From the NCBI GenBank assembly GCA_023014485.1, contig JAJOZX010002711.1, positions 58,501 through 122,500 of the forward strand: a DNA stretch of 64,000 nt, in the 5' to 3' direction. The DNA is from Bathynomus jamesi. Lineage: Eukaryota > Arthropoda > Malacostraca > Isopoda > Cirolanidae. The notes under the pieces are model-generated. The model worked only from the letters and a program-made list of their open reading frames with translations. It did no database searches and had not been told where the DNA came from. Position numbers and translations under genes: made by a program. This document shows positions 10,724 to 20,420 of this stretch, in pieces. The first letter of the stretch is position 1. Each line of letters starts with the position of its first letter.

Positions 10724-13700
10724 TAGCGTGTAGCGTCATTGGGCAAGGTGTAACGGATCAAGAGGCACATTTCAGGTTTTGTACAATTGACCTCCCTAAA
10801 TTCACAAATGAAAACAAAATTTTTTTGTGACAACTTGACAAGTGCAACACCTCCTTTTTCGCATGTGAAAATCGTGAAAATTGATAGTTACCCATAACTT
10901 TTGGACACTTGCTTTCGTAGGGTTTGAGCTATCATTTGACCCCTTACAATGTACTGCTTTTCAGGAAAAATAGAAAAATTTATTTTTGGAATAAACATAT
11001 ACACTGTATAGGTAGGTAGGTAGAGTAGATAGTTTTATTTAGTAAATGATACATTAAAATCTTGTTTAGTTTTGAATGACGGCATAAAGTCACGGGATTT
11101 AAGTACTGCTCTAATGTAACCATCTCTTGAATACTTTCCATACACTGCCCCAGACGCTTCAGTTACCATCCTAACACAGCGTTCTACACCTTGGGAGTGA
11201 CATGGTATCCGGACAACAAGGGGCTCTTCAGTGATCTTATCTAGTTGTTCGACAGAGAACTGCTTCGTGAGTGGTGGTTCCATTGTGCACTCCTCCACTG
11301 GTGGAAGTAAATCTTTCAAATTCTGAGCACTTTGTTTGATCTTTGGTGGCCGAAATTCTCTGACTTGCTGTTGAGCAGGTTTGGGAGCTCGTCGAATGGT
11401 CTTGATTACATCGATGGCCAATTTCCGGTTTGCTTGATCTGCATCTGCAAGCATTGCCAGTAGAACATTTTCAGGGTGAGCCCAATGCATTTCTTTGGAT
11501 CACAGGCCATGTGACAGTCTTGCTAGCTGGTGGAAGTAATCGTAGCAGCTTGATTTGCTTCAGGAAATGTTTTGGGCCATCTGTGCACCTTGGATGGCTG
11601 TTGATGCTAAACCACATGGGTCCATAGTGGCACACGACAAACTGTGTGAGTGAATACAGTTCATCACTTGGCTGCGCCATCGCTACATATAGCCGACAAA
11701 TTCTGCGGCAGTTGTAACCCATCTTGCTTGGGAGATTGGTTCAGGCTTCTCTCGTAGAAGATCTTCATTAATGACACCAGTCCTTATCGCTTTCACCATT
11801 CTGTAGAGATAGGCTTGGTCACGACTCAATTCAGTAAGGTCAACATCCGGGAGAGTGTGGCCATCAGCAATACATTGAATTCCTCTAGAGGAAAGTGGCA
11901 AACTTTCACGTGTGGCCAAAGCTTTGCCAATTGGTCCTTTCCATTGAGTTGCAGATTCTGTTGGGCCGATGAGTTCCTTGCACAAGTGGCGCAGTGGGAG
12001 TTCATTTAAATGCAAACTACAGATGAACCAGTGCAAAGGGCGACTCTAGCAGGTGTATTGCTCCACTTCTGTGCCCTGTGTTTGTGGCTGTGCTGTCGGC
12101 TCCCACTGCAATTACTTGTCTGCAATCCCATTTCTTCAATCGCATTTTGAAGTCCATCCGCAATGACAGTGCCAGTTCCTCGTTCCAGTGTCAGATGGCT
12201 TAGATAGAAGGTTCCAGGCTCTCCGACCAGCACATAGTGGTCCTCAACTTTCTTTGTGCTGTACCATTTGTTCCCCTTTTTCTCTTTGACAAGTGTCATG
12301 TCTTTCCGCCCATCAAAAAATAAAGCAGTGACTTCCACATCGTGGTAAGTTACTGCTTCCTTCAGATCCCTCCGTACCTTCTGCCGTGCTCTCCATACTT
12401 TGTGGTGGTCAATTACGTTTATCTGATCATCAGAACTAATGATGCCATAGTCAACCAATGTTGCAGTGCTGATAGCTGCAGCAGCCCTGTTCGATACACC
12501 ATACCGGTCAGCTTCCAAAGCAACAGTGGGAATCGGTGTGATGTTCCTGTCCTCCTGGGCACTATCACCCATCCACTCATCACCAACACTTTCACCACTT
12601 GAGTCTGTTTCTGCTTGAGCTGATTTGACCACATCTGCAGAGGATGTTACCTCTTGCCGTTCCGTTTTTCTTCTATTCTCTTCTTCTTGTCTTTCTTGCA
12701 TCCGATCCTCTCTTGACTTCCTTCTCTCCATCATCTGAGTCACATTCGTATCCACCCGACTGATCTGCATGATCCGCGTGGTTCTCTGGTCGATCAGAAA
12801 GGCATGCTCTCGTCGTGGAACATTCATTTCTTTTTCACAGTGGCATGCAGACAGATCATCGCATTGGCAGACAGCTATGTCAAACAATTGATTCAGGCTT
12901 TCCTCGAACTTCTTGGTTTTTGTGGCCTGCTTGCCTTGCTTCGATGCTTGTGAGCCTTTTTCCATCAATCGGAGCAGCTTGGTCTTCACATTCTTGATTG
13001 GCTGTGATGGAATGTTAGCACGATTCCAAAGGTCAATGAGTGTTTGGCATACCTCCGGAAGAATCTCCCTGTTGCTGGTGTACTTGTTCTCCTTCAAGAA
13101 GAGGAAATGCCTTGCAACTTGTATACGGGTTGGAAGTTCAGACAGAGGAAGCTCTGATAGTGGAGAACCAAAGACAATGTGGCTGGCAGATCCCCGTGTT
13201 CTTTGCGTGCTCATTGTACCAGCAAAACTCAACAAGTATCACACAGGAACACTGAAACAAAAACACAAACGTATAAATAAAAAATATACATGATTATGAG
13301 TATATATATATATATATAAGGCTTGGTTTATTGGTAAACAATAAGTTTACCAATATATATATATAAATATACTGCACACACACACACACACACACATATG
13401 TATTATGTATATAAATATCCATAGGTATATGTATACCCTAAGACATATAACAAACTTATAAACAATGTAAAACACAACAAAACAAAGAAATGTGTATAAT
13501 TGTATATATCACAAAACGCACCTTTCGTTAGTACCTTGGGGTTTTTGAACACCCCATCCACAGAAAAAACACTTGTTTCTCTCAAGCGAGCTAGCGTAGA
13601 ACTAAGAAATTCCAGGGGATGACTCACTGAGAATAATTAGAAAGCTGCCAGAAGTACCATGTCAGTCAGTGTTGCCAACTGTAATTAACAAGAATTTTGT

Positions 13701-13827
13701 ATTTTTTACATGCGAAAAAGGTGTTCTGCTTGTTGCAGAATTTTTTTTATTTCTTTTCTGAAATCAGCAACATTGATTGTCCAAAACTTGAAATGTGCCT
13801 CCAGATCGCTCATGACGCTACACGCTA
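10724..13827 (-). mobile_element. DDE-type DNA transposon, TAGCGTG termini (element T1)
   Basis: The ends are inverted: left tagcgtgtagcgtcat at 10,724 and its complement ending at 13,827; a second conserved stretch (gaggcacatttcaggttttg) lies inside. The gap between holds a ~730-residue transposase pseudogene on the minus strand. No target duplication is visible; the right flank is an inverted copy of sequence from inside the element (see 13,242-14,004), so the insertion site has been rearranged. Termini resemble the TAGGGTG ends of the related elements at 31,858 and 46,020. Confidence 0.7.
11035..13235 (-). pseudogene. T1 transposase, unassigned DDE superfamily
   Basis: Four overlapping minus-strand frames join to one protein: 13,235-12,006, 12,036-11,683, 11,722-11,471 and 11,490-11,035. 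N-terminal third: LIDLWNRANIP and a Cys/His cluster (CQCDDLSACHCEK, about 12,870). Middle: GVSNRAAAAI and FFDGRKDMTLV (about 12,310), then ADSTATNTG-type sequence in a shifted frame (about 12,095). C-terminal: HLNELPLRHL, GPIGKAL, and CHSQGVERCV (about 11,190). D of DGRKD, D of the ST/TNTG box and E of VERC are my candidates for the catalytic triad. At least three frameshifts. Same family as 46,296-48,318, and more distantly 32,159-34,404. Confidence 0.7.
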
Positions 13828-14004
13828 ATATATATACCTATGGATATTTATATACATAATACATATGTGTGTGCAGTATATTTATATATATATATATTGG
13901 TAAACTTATTGTTTACCAATAAACCAAGCCTTATATATATATATACTCATAATCATATATATTTTTTATTTATACGTTTGTGTTTTTGTTTCAGTGTTCC
14001 TGTG
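13242..14004. repeat. Inverted duplication across the right end of T1
   Basis: Positions 13,242-13,430 and 13,828-14,004 are reverse complements (both include the ggtaaacaataagtttacca hairpin and caggaacactgaaacaaa). The spacer 13,431-13,827 ends exactly at the T1 terminal repeat. The left arm lies just upstream of the transposase start and has a ttttgtttcag acceptor-like end on the minus strand. Confidence 0.85.
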
Positions 14005-14202
14005 TAAGTAACCCCTAAGTGCCTAACCTAACTTTATTCATTGTTTTCCTACAAAGAAAAATTAATCCCAGGACACTTTCTCGTTTTTAACAATATAACC
14101 TAACCGTAAAAGGCGACAATAAAATCGTTTTCAAATATATTTTCTATTCTCTGTTTCCATCGCGATTATATCAGCATATATATATATATATATATATATA
14201 TA
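14005..14202. other. Intergenic, AT-rich
   Basis: Contains short taacctaacc-type sequence at about 14,020-14,105 and a (TA)n tract at 14,175-14,201. No gene seen. Confidence 0.5.
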
Positions 14203-14345
14203 GAGGGAACAGACAATAATTAAAAACAATGGGAATAATTTTTATGTTGTAGGAAAACTCTGAATAAAGGAAATTAGAGTGTCAATTATAAACGAGAAAA
14301 ATACATCTTTAAATTATCGAGAAAAATATTATTGTCTGTTCCCTC
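14203..14345. mobile_element. Short MITE with 18-bp terminal inverted repeats
   Basis: gagggaacagacaataat at 14,203-14,220 is matched by its reverse complement ending at 14,345. The element is 143 bp, non-coding, and flanked by (TA)n, so a TA target duplication is possible but cannot be proven in that context. Confidence 0.65.
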
Positions 14346-14436
14346 ATATATATATATATATATGATATGTTTTTATTTGTACATTTCTTGTAGGATTTTA
14401 TAAAACTTATAATAGAAATATTAAAACTATTAAGAT

Positions 14437-14505
14437 TTGGCTGCGGGTTCGAGACCCATTGCAGGCAGATGGTGCATAGCACACCCAGCTAATCTTACTT
14501 TTGAA
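14437..14505 (+). repeat. Possible tRNA-derived SINE fragment
   Basis: ggttcgagaccc resembles a pol III B box (GGTTCGANTCC). No convincing A box or full cloverleaf is present. Weak call. Confidence 0.2.
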
Positions 14506-14530
14506 AACCTTCATTTACTTATCGTTACAG

Positions 14531-14692
14531 GACCGAAACGGAGCTAGGACGTGTTATAGCTACTTTTGATGGAAGGGGAATGAATGAAATGGTGACTTCT
14601 CCGCCAAGCCAACCCAGTGACCTGAATACAGAAGTCAAGGTATTGGCGCGCATTCGGTCCAGCGAGTGCCACGTCATCGAGGAGATAATGTA
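14531..14692 (+). other. Exon-like ORF of unknown gene
   Basis: A 162-bp stretch, open in one plus-strand frame (TELGRVIATFDGRGMNEMV through ARIRSSECHVIEEI), preceded by a pyrimidine-poor but plausible acceptor (cttatcgttacag) and followed by a strong donor (gtaagtattttt). GC content and codon look differ from the AT-rich surroundings. I do not recognise the protein. It could be a host exon next to the truncated end of Polinton A, or a transposon exon. Confidence 0.35.
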
Positions 14693-14957
14693 AGTATTTT
14701 TGAGATTAAGAACAAACACATTGTATTTTCATTTATTAAATGGCAGAAAACATGTACAAAACGGGGCCAGTATCCGTTAAATAAGTCTTAATGGCTACAG
14801 TTACAAATGTATATGCAACTTTACACAATATAGATATACACCTTACACAATACAGGGGGTGCTAACATATGGGAACTTTTTTTTTTATCTGTCTGCATAC
14901 ACTTTTATCGTTTATCTCTGTGTCGCACAAATCGAATAATTTTTAAAAATTCATAAA

Positions 14958-15336
14958 TCACTTCCCACGTGACATGTGCATGAGAAATAAAATGCAATAC
15001 AATCTGCATGTTTCAGTATAATATCCTTGGAAACGATATGGGCTCCAAACAATCTCAGGGCCATGTAATTGCGCGATAAACTGTACAATTACCGAATCAT
15101 TCCAGGGCTGAAATCCGAGTGAATCAAAATAGTACATTCTTTCCCTATTTTTAAAATAGATTGCAAACCAATGAATCCCCTCACCACCCCACCACAATGT
15201 CGGTGTTAACGATAATCCTGTACCAGTTTCTCGTACTTGGCAGATTCAATATTTCATTCTTCGCAAACACACCGATAAATTTTGAGAGTTTGAAACGGTC
15301 ATTTTTCATGGCTCTCTGGGGTGTATTCGCGTCCAT
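14958..15336 (-). pseudogene. Polinton cysteine protease (adenain-like), frameshifted
   Basis: Starts at ATG 15,336, one base after the capsid stop. Residues 1-60 include KFIGVFAKNEI and NTDIV; a small insertion around 15,190 (extra GTGG) shifts the frame. The second frame has GEGIHWFAIYF with the conserved catalytic His, YYFDSLG, and the Cys-bearing TETCRLYCILFLMHMS. This His...Cys pattern is the adenovirus-type (C5/ULP-like) maturation protease of Polintons, expected to process capsid precursors. A TGA at about 14,958 and a TAA just beyond interrupt sequence that still looks coding to about 14,870, so the true C-terminus is probably longer. Confidence 0.75.
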
Positions 15337-15337
15337 T

Positions 15338-16633
15338 TTAAAAGTCTGTGACCACGTTCCTGAAACAATCAACTTCAATTAGTGCCTGTTCGAGATACAC
15401 GAGTACACTTATAGGCGTCTATAGGCTTGGCAAATTCCAACCTGACTGAGCTATTTCCACTCTGCTCTGAACTTAAATGCGTATCTGCGCCAGCAGACAA
15501 GTCAGGCGTAATATCAAATGAATAAATGTTAAATTCTTCGACAAATTCTTTCTGTGTTACACCAAAACCAAGTTCGTCACAGGTGCATGTATTATGAGCC
15601 AGACTACTATATGCTCTCGCGCAGACCGGGAACACGGCGTCTGATGCGTAGTTCGTAATCATGGTCCCTCCCAGAGCGAGGCCGTTTACATATAGAGTAA
15701 TATTTTTAAGGCCGAAATTCTCGAATTTAAAGGCACTCTTTTTAAATTTTCGATTCGTCGAGGCGTGGTCCTGCATTCCAGTTAATATCCTTTTAGTTGG
15801 GACTCCAAGGGCCACGTTTTCTAGTTGCTTCGAGGCCAACCCTGCGGGGACCGTGTACAGTTTGATCTGTACCCTGTTAAGTGGATATTTTACTGTGGCG
15901 CGTATTAAGTCTTTCTCAATTTCTATTTGTTTCGGGGAACTTAATTTCACTCGGCGTATACGCAAATACGTTTCCATGATGTATATCACAACGGGTTTCT
16001 CGCCTTCTTCTTGATCAGACTCCAGATTTATGCAGATCTCAGGTATCGTACGGGTAAGCTTCAACTTCATATCCACCCCGTTCGTAAGCAACTTCTCCTG
16101 GAATGTGAAGTCTGTATGCAGGCGTCCAAAACATTCATATATCTTTTGTTTAGAATTTTTAAATTTATCTTTTATCCCATTTTCATTTTTAGTGTGGTAA
16201 TACCCCTCAGCGGTTAAAAAGGTATCCTTCGCTTCTTTTGAAAAGTTGAGGACATTTTTCAGATAGGCTCGTAGGTGGTAGTACCCCGTTCCTGCCGAGA
16301 TGTTAACCTGGTTTAAATACACTTCACGCTGGCTGAATATGGAGTGTAAAAAGTTGGTTTCAGGGTTGGCAGAGTAACTATCACCGCAGTCCGTTCCATC
16401 AGAATGGGCTATACGCAGTTTAGCGTACATGTGCATGCAGCTCGGGTAAAAAAAGTAAGGGCCTGAGCTGGGTATCACGAATTCTATAGGGGCACTGGGT
16501 GAACTAATTGTGTTTAATGGGTTAATTGTAATAAAGTCGCTATGCTCAATAAAGACCTGAGTTGGGGCATATCAAAGAGGGGCAGTTCTGATTTACAGCA
16601 TTGTGAACTACACGGATGGATGAAACGTGCCAT
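15338..16633 (-). pseudogene. Polinton major capsid protein (double jelly-roll type)
   Basis: ATG at 16,633 starts MARFIHPCSSQCCKSEL, as in copy B. A 1-bp loss near 16,570 shifts frame; the long frame 16,478-15,375 (367 residues) follows. Conserved blocks: YAKLRIAHSDGTD, NFLHSIFSQREVYLN, GYYHLRAYLKNVL and, near the end, EEFNIYSFDITPDL. These match the transposon-derived F54H12.2-like family, identified in the literature as the Polinton major capsid protein. A second 1-bp loss near 15,410 breaks the last ~30 residues; the ancestral stop is at 15,338. Would form the capsid shell. Confidence 0.78.
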
Positions 16634-16767
16634 GACGAGTCAGAAATAGTGCCACCTCCCTCGACAAGTATTGGTCAACCTATGATTCGTGAAAGTAGTG
16701 TACTCAGCTTATATCAGTTAAAAAAATGATCAGCCATAGGTTTCATACGCTTAGAACACTTCTTTTT
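16634..16767. promoter_or_regulatory. Intergenic gap upstream of the capsid gene
   Basis: 134 bp between pX-like and capsid genes. This is the only sizeable gap in the minus-strand cluster, also present in copy B (about 57,859-58,053), so it may hold a promoter for capsid and protease. No defined motif is recognised. Confidence 0.25.
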
Positions 16768-17144
16768 TTATTTCCTTTTATGTTTAGCGCCACGTGATGG
16801 TAACCCCTTCTTCCTGGCAGATCTCTTCTTTCCGCCACGCGCTGGTAACCCCTTCTTCCTGGCAGATCTCTTCTTTCCGCCACCACGCATTTTTCTCTTT
16901 GCATCTTTGATGATTTCATCCCGTGTACGTTTTAAATGTTTTTTAGAGCTTCTTTAGGTTTATTGCCACCCATTATGTCTTCTGCCGCGTTAAAACCTGT
17001 TTGTAACGCCTTCCGCCCTAAATATCTGGCACACCTCTTCAACAGTGGGACAGCGGTGCGTAGTATGGATGAAAAAATGGACCCAAGTTCACTCCCACGC
17101 TGGTACATCACCCCTCGGTAGACTGTGAGCGGTCTTCGTGCCAT
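16768..17144 (-). pseudogene. Small basic pX/pVI-like virion protein
   Basis: ATG at 17,144 overlaps the penton stop (TAATG). N-terminus MARRPLTVYRG, then an amphipathic segment IFSSILRTAVPLLKR followed by RYLGRKALQTGFNAA. A 1-bp loss in an A run near 16,940 shifts the frame; beyond it the tail has lysine/arginine-rich sequence with two copies of GGKKRSARKKGLP. About 125 residues. Short hydrophobic segment plus very basic tail resembles adenovirus core/membrane-active proteins found in Polinton-adintovirus elements. The name is by resemblance, not proof. Confidence 0.55.
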
Positions 17145-17996
17145 TATAAACGACGAAAGTGTAGTTTCACTGTTAAGCTCCCATCACCGAATGGGAAATT
17201 TTTTCCCTCAATCGTCCTTATATATATCGAGATGTTGGTTAATAGATTAGTCGCAACATTCACATAATGGGGCTTGTCATATGTAATGCTCAAACTTTTC
17301 CCTCTATGGCTGGGGATGTGTGCAATGCGCAGCAGGCGCGCCTGGGTGTCCTCAACAAATTGGTGTTCTACGATATTGCTGCACAGGTCTGGGGGCTGAG
17401 AGTATTCACCCAATTTCTCCATCTTCATTTGATACATTAAGCTGGACAAGTCATGCGGTGCCTCGTGAAAGGTGTCTCTTTGGAGAGCTGCGCTATATCG
17501 GCCCTCATCCACAATTGTAAACAGCTCTTTATCTTTATTATTTCTACTAAGCATTGACTTTAACTTCAATATGCATGCAGGTGTGTCTATGTTTACGACT
17601 TCAAAAAGTAAATCGCATGTCAGGCGCGTCATTTCAAGACTCTTGTTTAACCCCGTCACAATGTCCATGGCTGTCATAATGCCCGATTCGTAGCGATACA
17701 TATGTGCTATAGTACCGTTCCTCACCGAACAGGACTGATCGCATAATATTGTCTAAGGTTATGCCTAATTTTTCGCACTCATCGAATCTTCTAATGATCA
17801 GAAATATGATTTGTTCATTTTCAAGAGCTAAAAATTTGGCGACTAACTAGAGTTCACATAACCCCATCTCATACGAATCACGCTCCAATTCAATGGGCCC
17901 GTGGAGTTCTGTCAGAAAGTTGGCGAGGGTGTTGTTAGGATGTACAGACAGAGAAGAAGAGGACGGGAGTGTGACATGGAAGTGGCTAGGAGCTAT
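17144..17996 (-). pseudogene. Penton-like minor capsid protein (single jelly roll)
   Basis: By alignment with copy B the start codon should be at 17,996, but it is ATA here instead of ATG. The first 80 residues (HFHVTLPSSSSL, NNTLANFLTELHGPIEL) match the Polinton/adintovirus penton N-terminus. Frame breaks lie between 17,730 and 17,850; the C-terminal frame 17,725-17,144 has the conserved SNIVEHQFVEDTQARLLRI and YDKPHYVNVATN. Ends with TAA overlapping the next ATG. Expected role: pentameric vertex protein. Confidence 0.72.
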
Positions 17997-18657
17997 GTTG
18001 CATACTAATTAAGCTTCATTATTGCATCAGCTTTTATATAGGTGTTGAAGCTTTCTGGGTAACCCAGCCATTTCACCAGGTACATTTTTCTCTTTCCTGA
18101 ACCTTTGCTTCCTATAATTTTTCCAATTCTAAACACACTTTTTCCTAAATTAAATGTCACTTTCTGCAACTCCTTGCGGTAAAAGCCTCCTGCGATTTCT
18201 TCCCCATTCAAATCTTCAACGTAATACATCATTATCTCACCTTTAGGTCTCATAGCCCTAACTTTAAAAATATCACATGTCCATCCTTGCGGAAATCCCT
18301 TCACGAATTTATTCCCCGAACACGACAGCCTTACATAATCATTGATTTTGAAACGTGCAGAGTGTGGTGGCGGTGGTGTTCCATCTCTTCTCACTTCTGG
18401 GCGCGTACCTCTTTCTAAAACCTTGTTAGGCGTTGTTCCAATCGTGCGATGGTGTGAGCGGTTGTAGGATGAGGCCAATGAGCCGAGAACGTTTATATAT
18501 CTGTATGTGTTTTTATGTGTAAAATATCGGTGCATGCGCTCCTTTATGGTACGTTGAACTCTTTCAGCTAAAGAAGCCTTATATATAGAATTGGTAGTGT
18601 AATAGCTGATATTAAACTCTGCCAGCATGTTTTGAAAAGCGCGTCCTATAAATTCTT

Positions 18658-19661
18658 GGCGCTAGGACAGTTTGCCTACGGACAATTTGCCTACGGACAA
18701 TTTGCCTACGGACAGTTTGCCTACGGACAGTTTGCCTACGGACAGTTTGCCTACTGGACAGTTTGCCTACTGGACAGTTTGCCTACTGGACATTATGCCT
18801 ATGGACACCATGCCTATGTGGTATATTTATCCTTACCTTATTTAACTTATTTAACTTATTTAACTTCAGATTCATGCAAAAGAATTAATTCAAAATTAAA
18901 ATGTGTTGTTGCCCTTAATAGCATAAATGCCTGAAAATATATCAAGTAAGAAAGGGAAACAGAAGTTTTCACATAATGGATATTTGTATGTGTTTGATAA
19001 ATGTAGCAAGCGCGACCCTTCGTTACTTTTTTGGCGGTGCGAGCAAAAGAGTCAGTGTATTATAAGGTGTGTATATATAATATGGGTACTTTTCCGTTAT
19101 CTGCCCCCTTGACGATTGGTTAGGTTAAGTCGTGATATTTTCGTTAAACTAACGAAAATATCACGACTTAACCTAACCAATCGTCAAGGGCGTACAGTGA
19201 CCTAACCGGGCAGTGACGATTGGTTAGGTTAAGTTGTGATTTTTTGATAGTTTTAATGAAAATATCATGACTGAACCTAACCAATCGTCAAGGGGGCAGA
19301 TAACGGAAAAGTACCCATATTATATATACACCTTATAATACACTGACTCTTTTGCTCGCACCGCCAAAAAGTAACGAAGGGTCGCGCTTGCTACATTTAT
19401 CAAACACATACAAATATCCATTATGTGAAAACTTCTGTTTCCCTTTCTTACTTGAATATTTTCAGACATTTATGCTATTAAGGGCAACAACACATTTTAA
19501 TTTTGAATTAATTCTTTTGCATGAATCTGAAGTTAAATAAGTTAAATAAGTTAATAAGGTAAGGATAAATATACCACATAGGCATGGTGTCCATAGGCAA
19601 ACTGTCCAGTAGGCAAACTGTCCAGTAGGCAAACTGTCCGTAGGCAAACTGTCCGGCCACG
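18658..19661. mobile_element. MULE-derived foldback element with FLYWCH sequence in both arms
   Basis: Bounded by an exact 8-bp duplication, aaattctt at 18,650-18,657 and 19,662-19,669; copy B (about 55,988) has the single empty site. Arms of about 500 bp are reverse complements and meet near 19,150. The ends are tandem ~15-bp units (ggacagtttgcctac), about nine on the left and four on the right. The left arm (plus, 18,927-19,070) and right arm (minus, about 19,450-19,320) both encode a FLYWCH-type finger (GKQKFSHNGYLYVF then LLFWRCEQ). 8-bp duplications and FLYWCH fit Mutator-like elements. Confidence 0.85.
18927..19112 (+). pseudogene. FLYWCH zinc-finger fragment of a MULE transposase
   Basis: ISSKKGKQKFSHNGYLYVF, then DPSLLFWRCEQKSQCIIRC gives the F/L-Y-W-C-H order of the FLYWCH finger used for DNA binding by MULE transposases. 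No catalytic domain follows; the sequence ends in terminal-repeat-like DNA. A mirror copy is in the right arm on the minus strand. Confidence 0.65.
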
Positions 19662-20420
19662 AAATTCTTTCCCCATATCCGTACAAAAATAGCTAGGAAT
19701 CCTGTTTTCTTTCAACATCAATGTTTTGGTCGCTTTAGCAACTGTTTCAGGCGATTTATTTTTCAGGGAAATTAACCACAGGTATCTAGAGAGGACATCT
19801 ATTATGAATAGGATGTAGCGGTAACCATCGTTATACAATGAATATCTTTGCATGTCAGTTAAATCCGCCTGGCAAATAGAGTCAATCGAAGCAGCTGTTG
19901 TCTTGGCCGTTTTAAACCTTTTTCTCACCGGTTTATGAAGTGTATAAGCATCTTGTCCCGGCAAAAATCTCTCAACATCTTTTTTCCTTACCCCGTAAAC
20001 ACCTCTGTAGAGTCTATTAACACCACCATAGGAGGCGGGGTTAAAAATGTCATAATAGCGTTTACTTAATGTTAGCCATTTGCGTATTTTAGAAGCACGT
20101 GGGTAAGGTTGACCGTTTGTTCTTTTCTTTCTCCTCTTCAGAGACGCCGCTGCTGCTGGGGCCGATAGCGTACTCAGTTGTGACACATGCGAGACTTGAT
20201 CCAAGTCTTTTAACCAATTCAGATTACCTATCAATGTTTTGGGGACATTTATTTGTTGTAGCCTTGCTTTAATATGCTTCCAGCCTGTTGGCGAGGGTCT
20301 GTCCCACTTTCTCACCAGATCATGAACAATATCTACGATATTGGATCCTTGTACCCTTGTTCCTTCAACAATGACCTCGCCTGTATCGGTCCACTGTATG
20401 ATGGGGTCCTCAATAGATTA

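Larger units (their letters stand above)
18005..20090 (-). pseudogene. Polinton integrase with chromodomain, split by a foldback insertion
   Basis: From the N-terminal side: YYDIFNPASYGGVNRLYRG (about 20,070), VRKRFK, then the rve core with catalytic D in QADLTDMQRYSLYNDGY (about 19,870) and D in FCTDMGKEF (about 19,680). The 1,004-bp element at 18,658-19,661 is inserted right after KEF. The remainder 18,628-18,005 has the catalytic E in SLAERVQRTIKERMHRY, a tyrosine-rich DYVRLS barrel region and a chromodomain (KMYLVKWLGYPESFNTYI). Stop TAG at 18,005. The host-tethering chromodomain is typical of Polinton c-integrases. Upstream it is in frame with PX. Confidence 0.85.

Noticed and set aside
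14437..14505. tRNA gene
   Set aside because: Only a B-box-like segment; no acceptor stem, anticodon arm or A box can be drawn.
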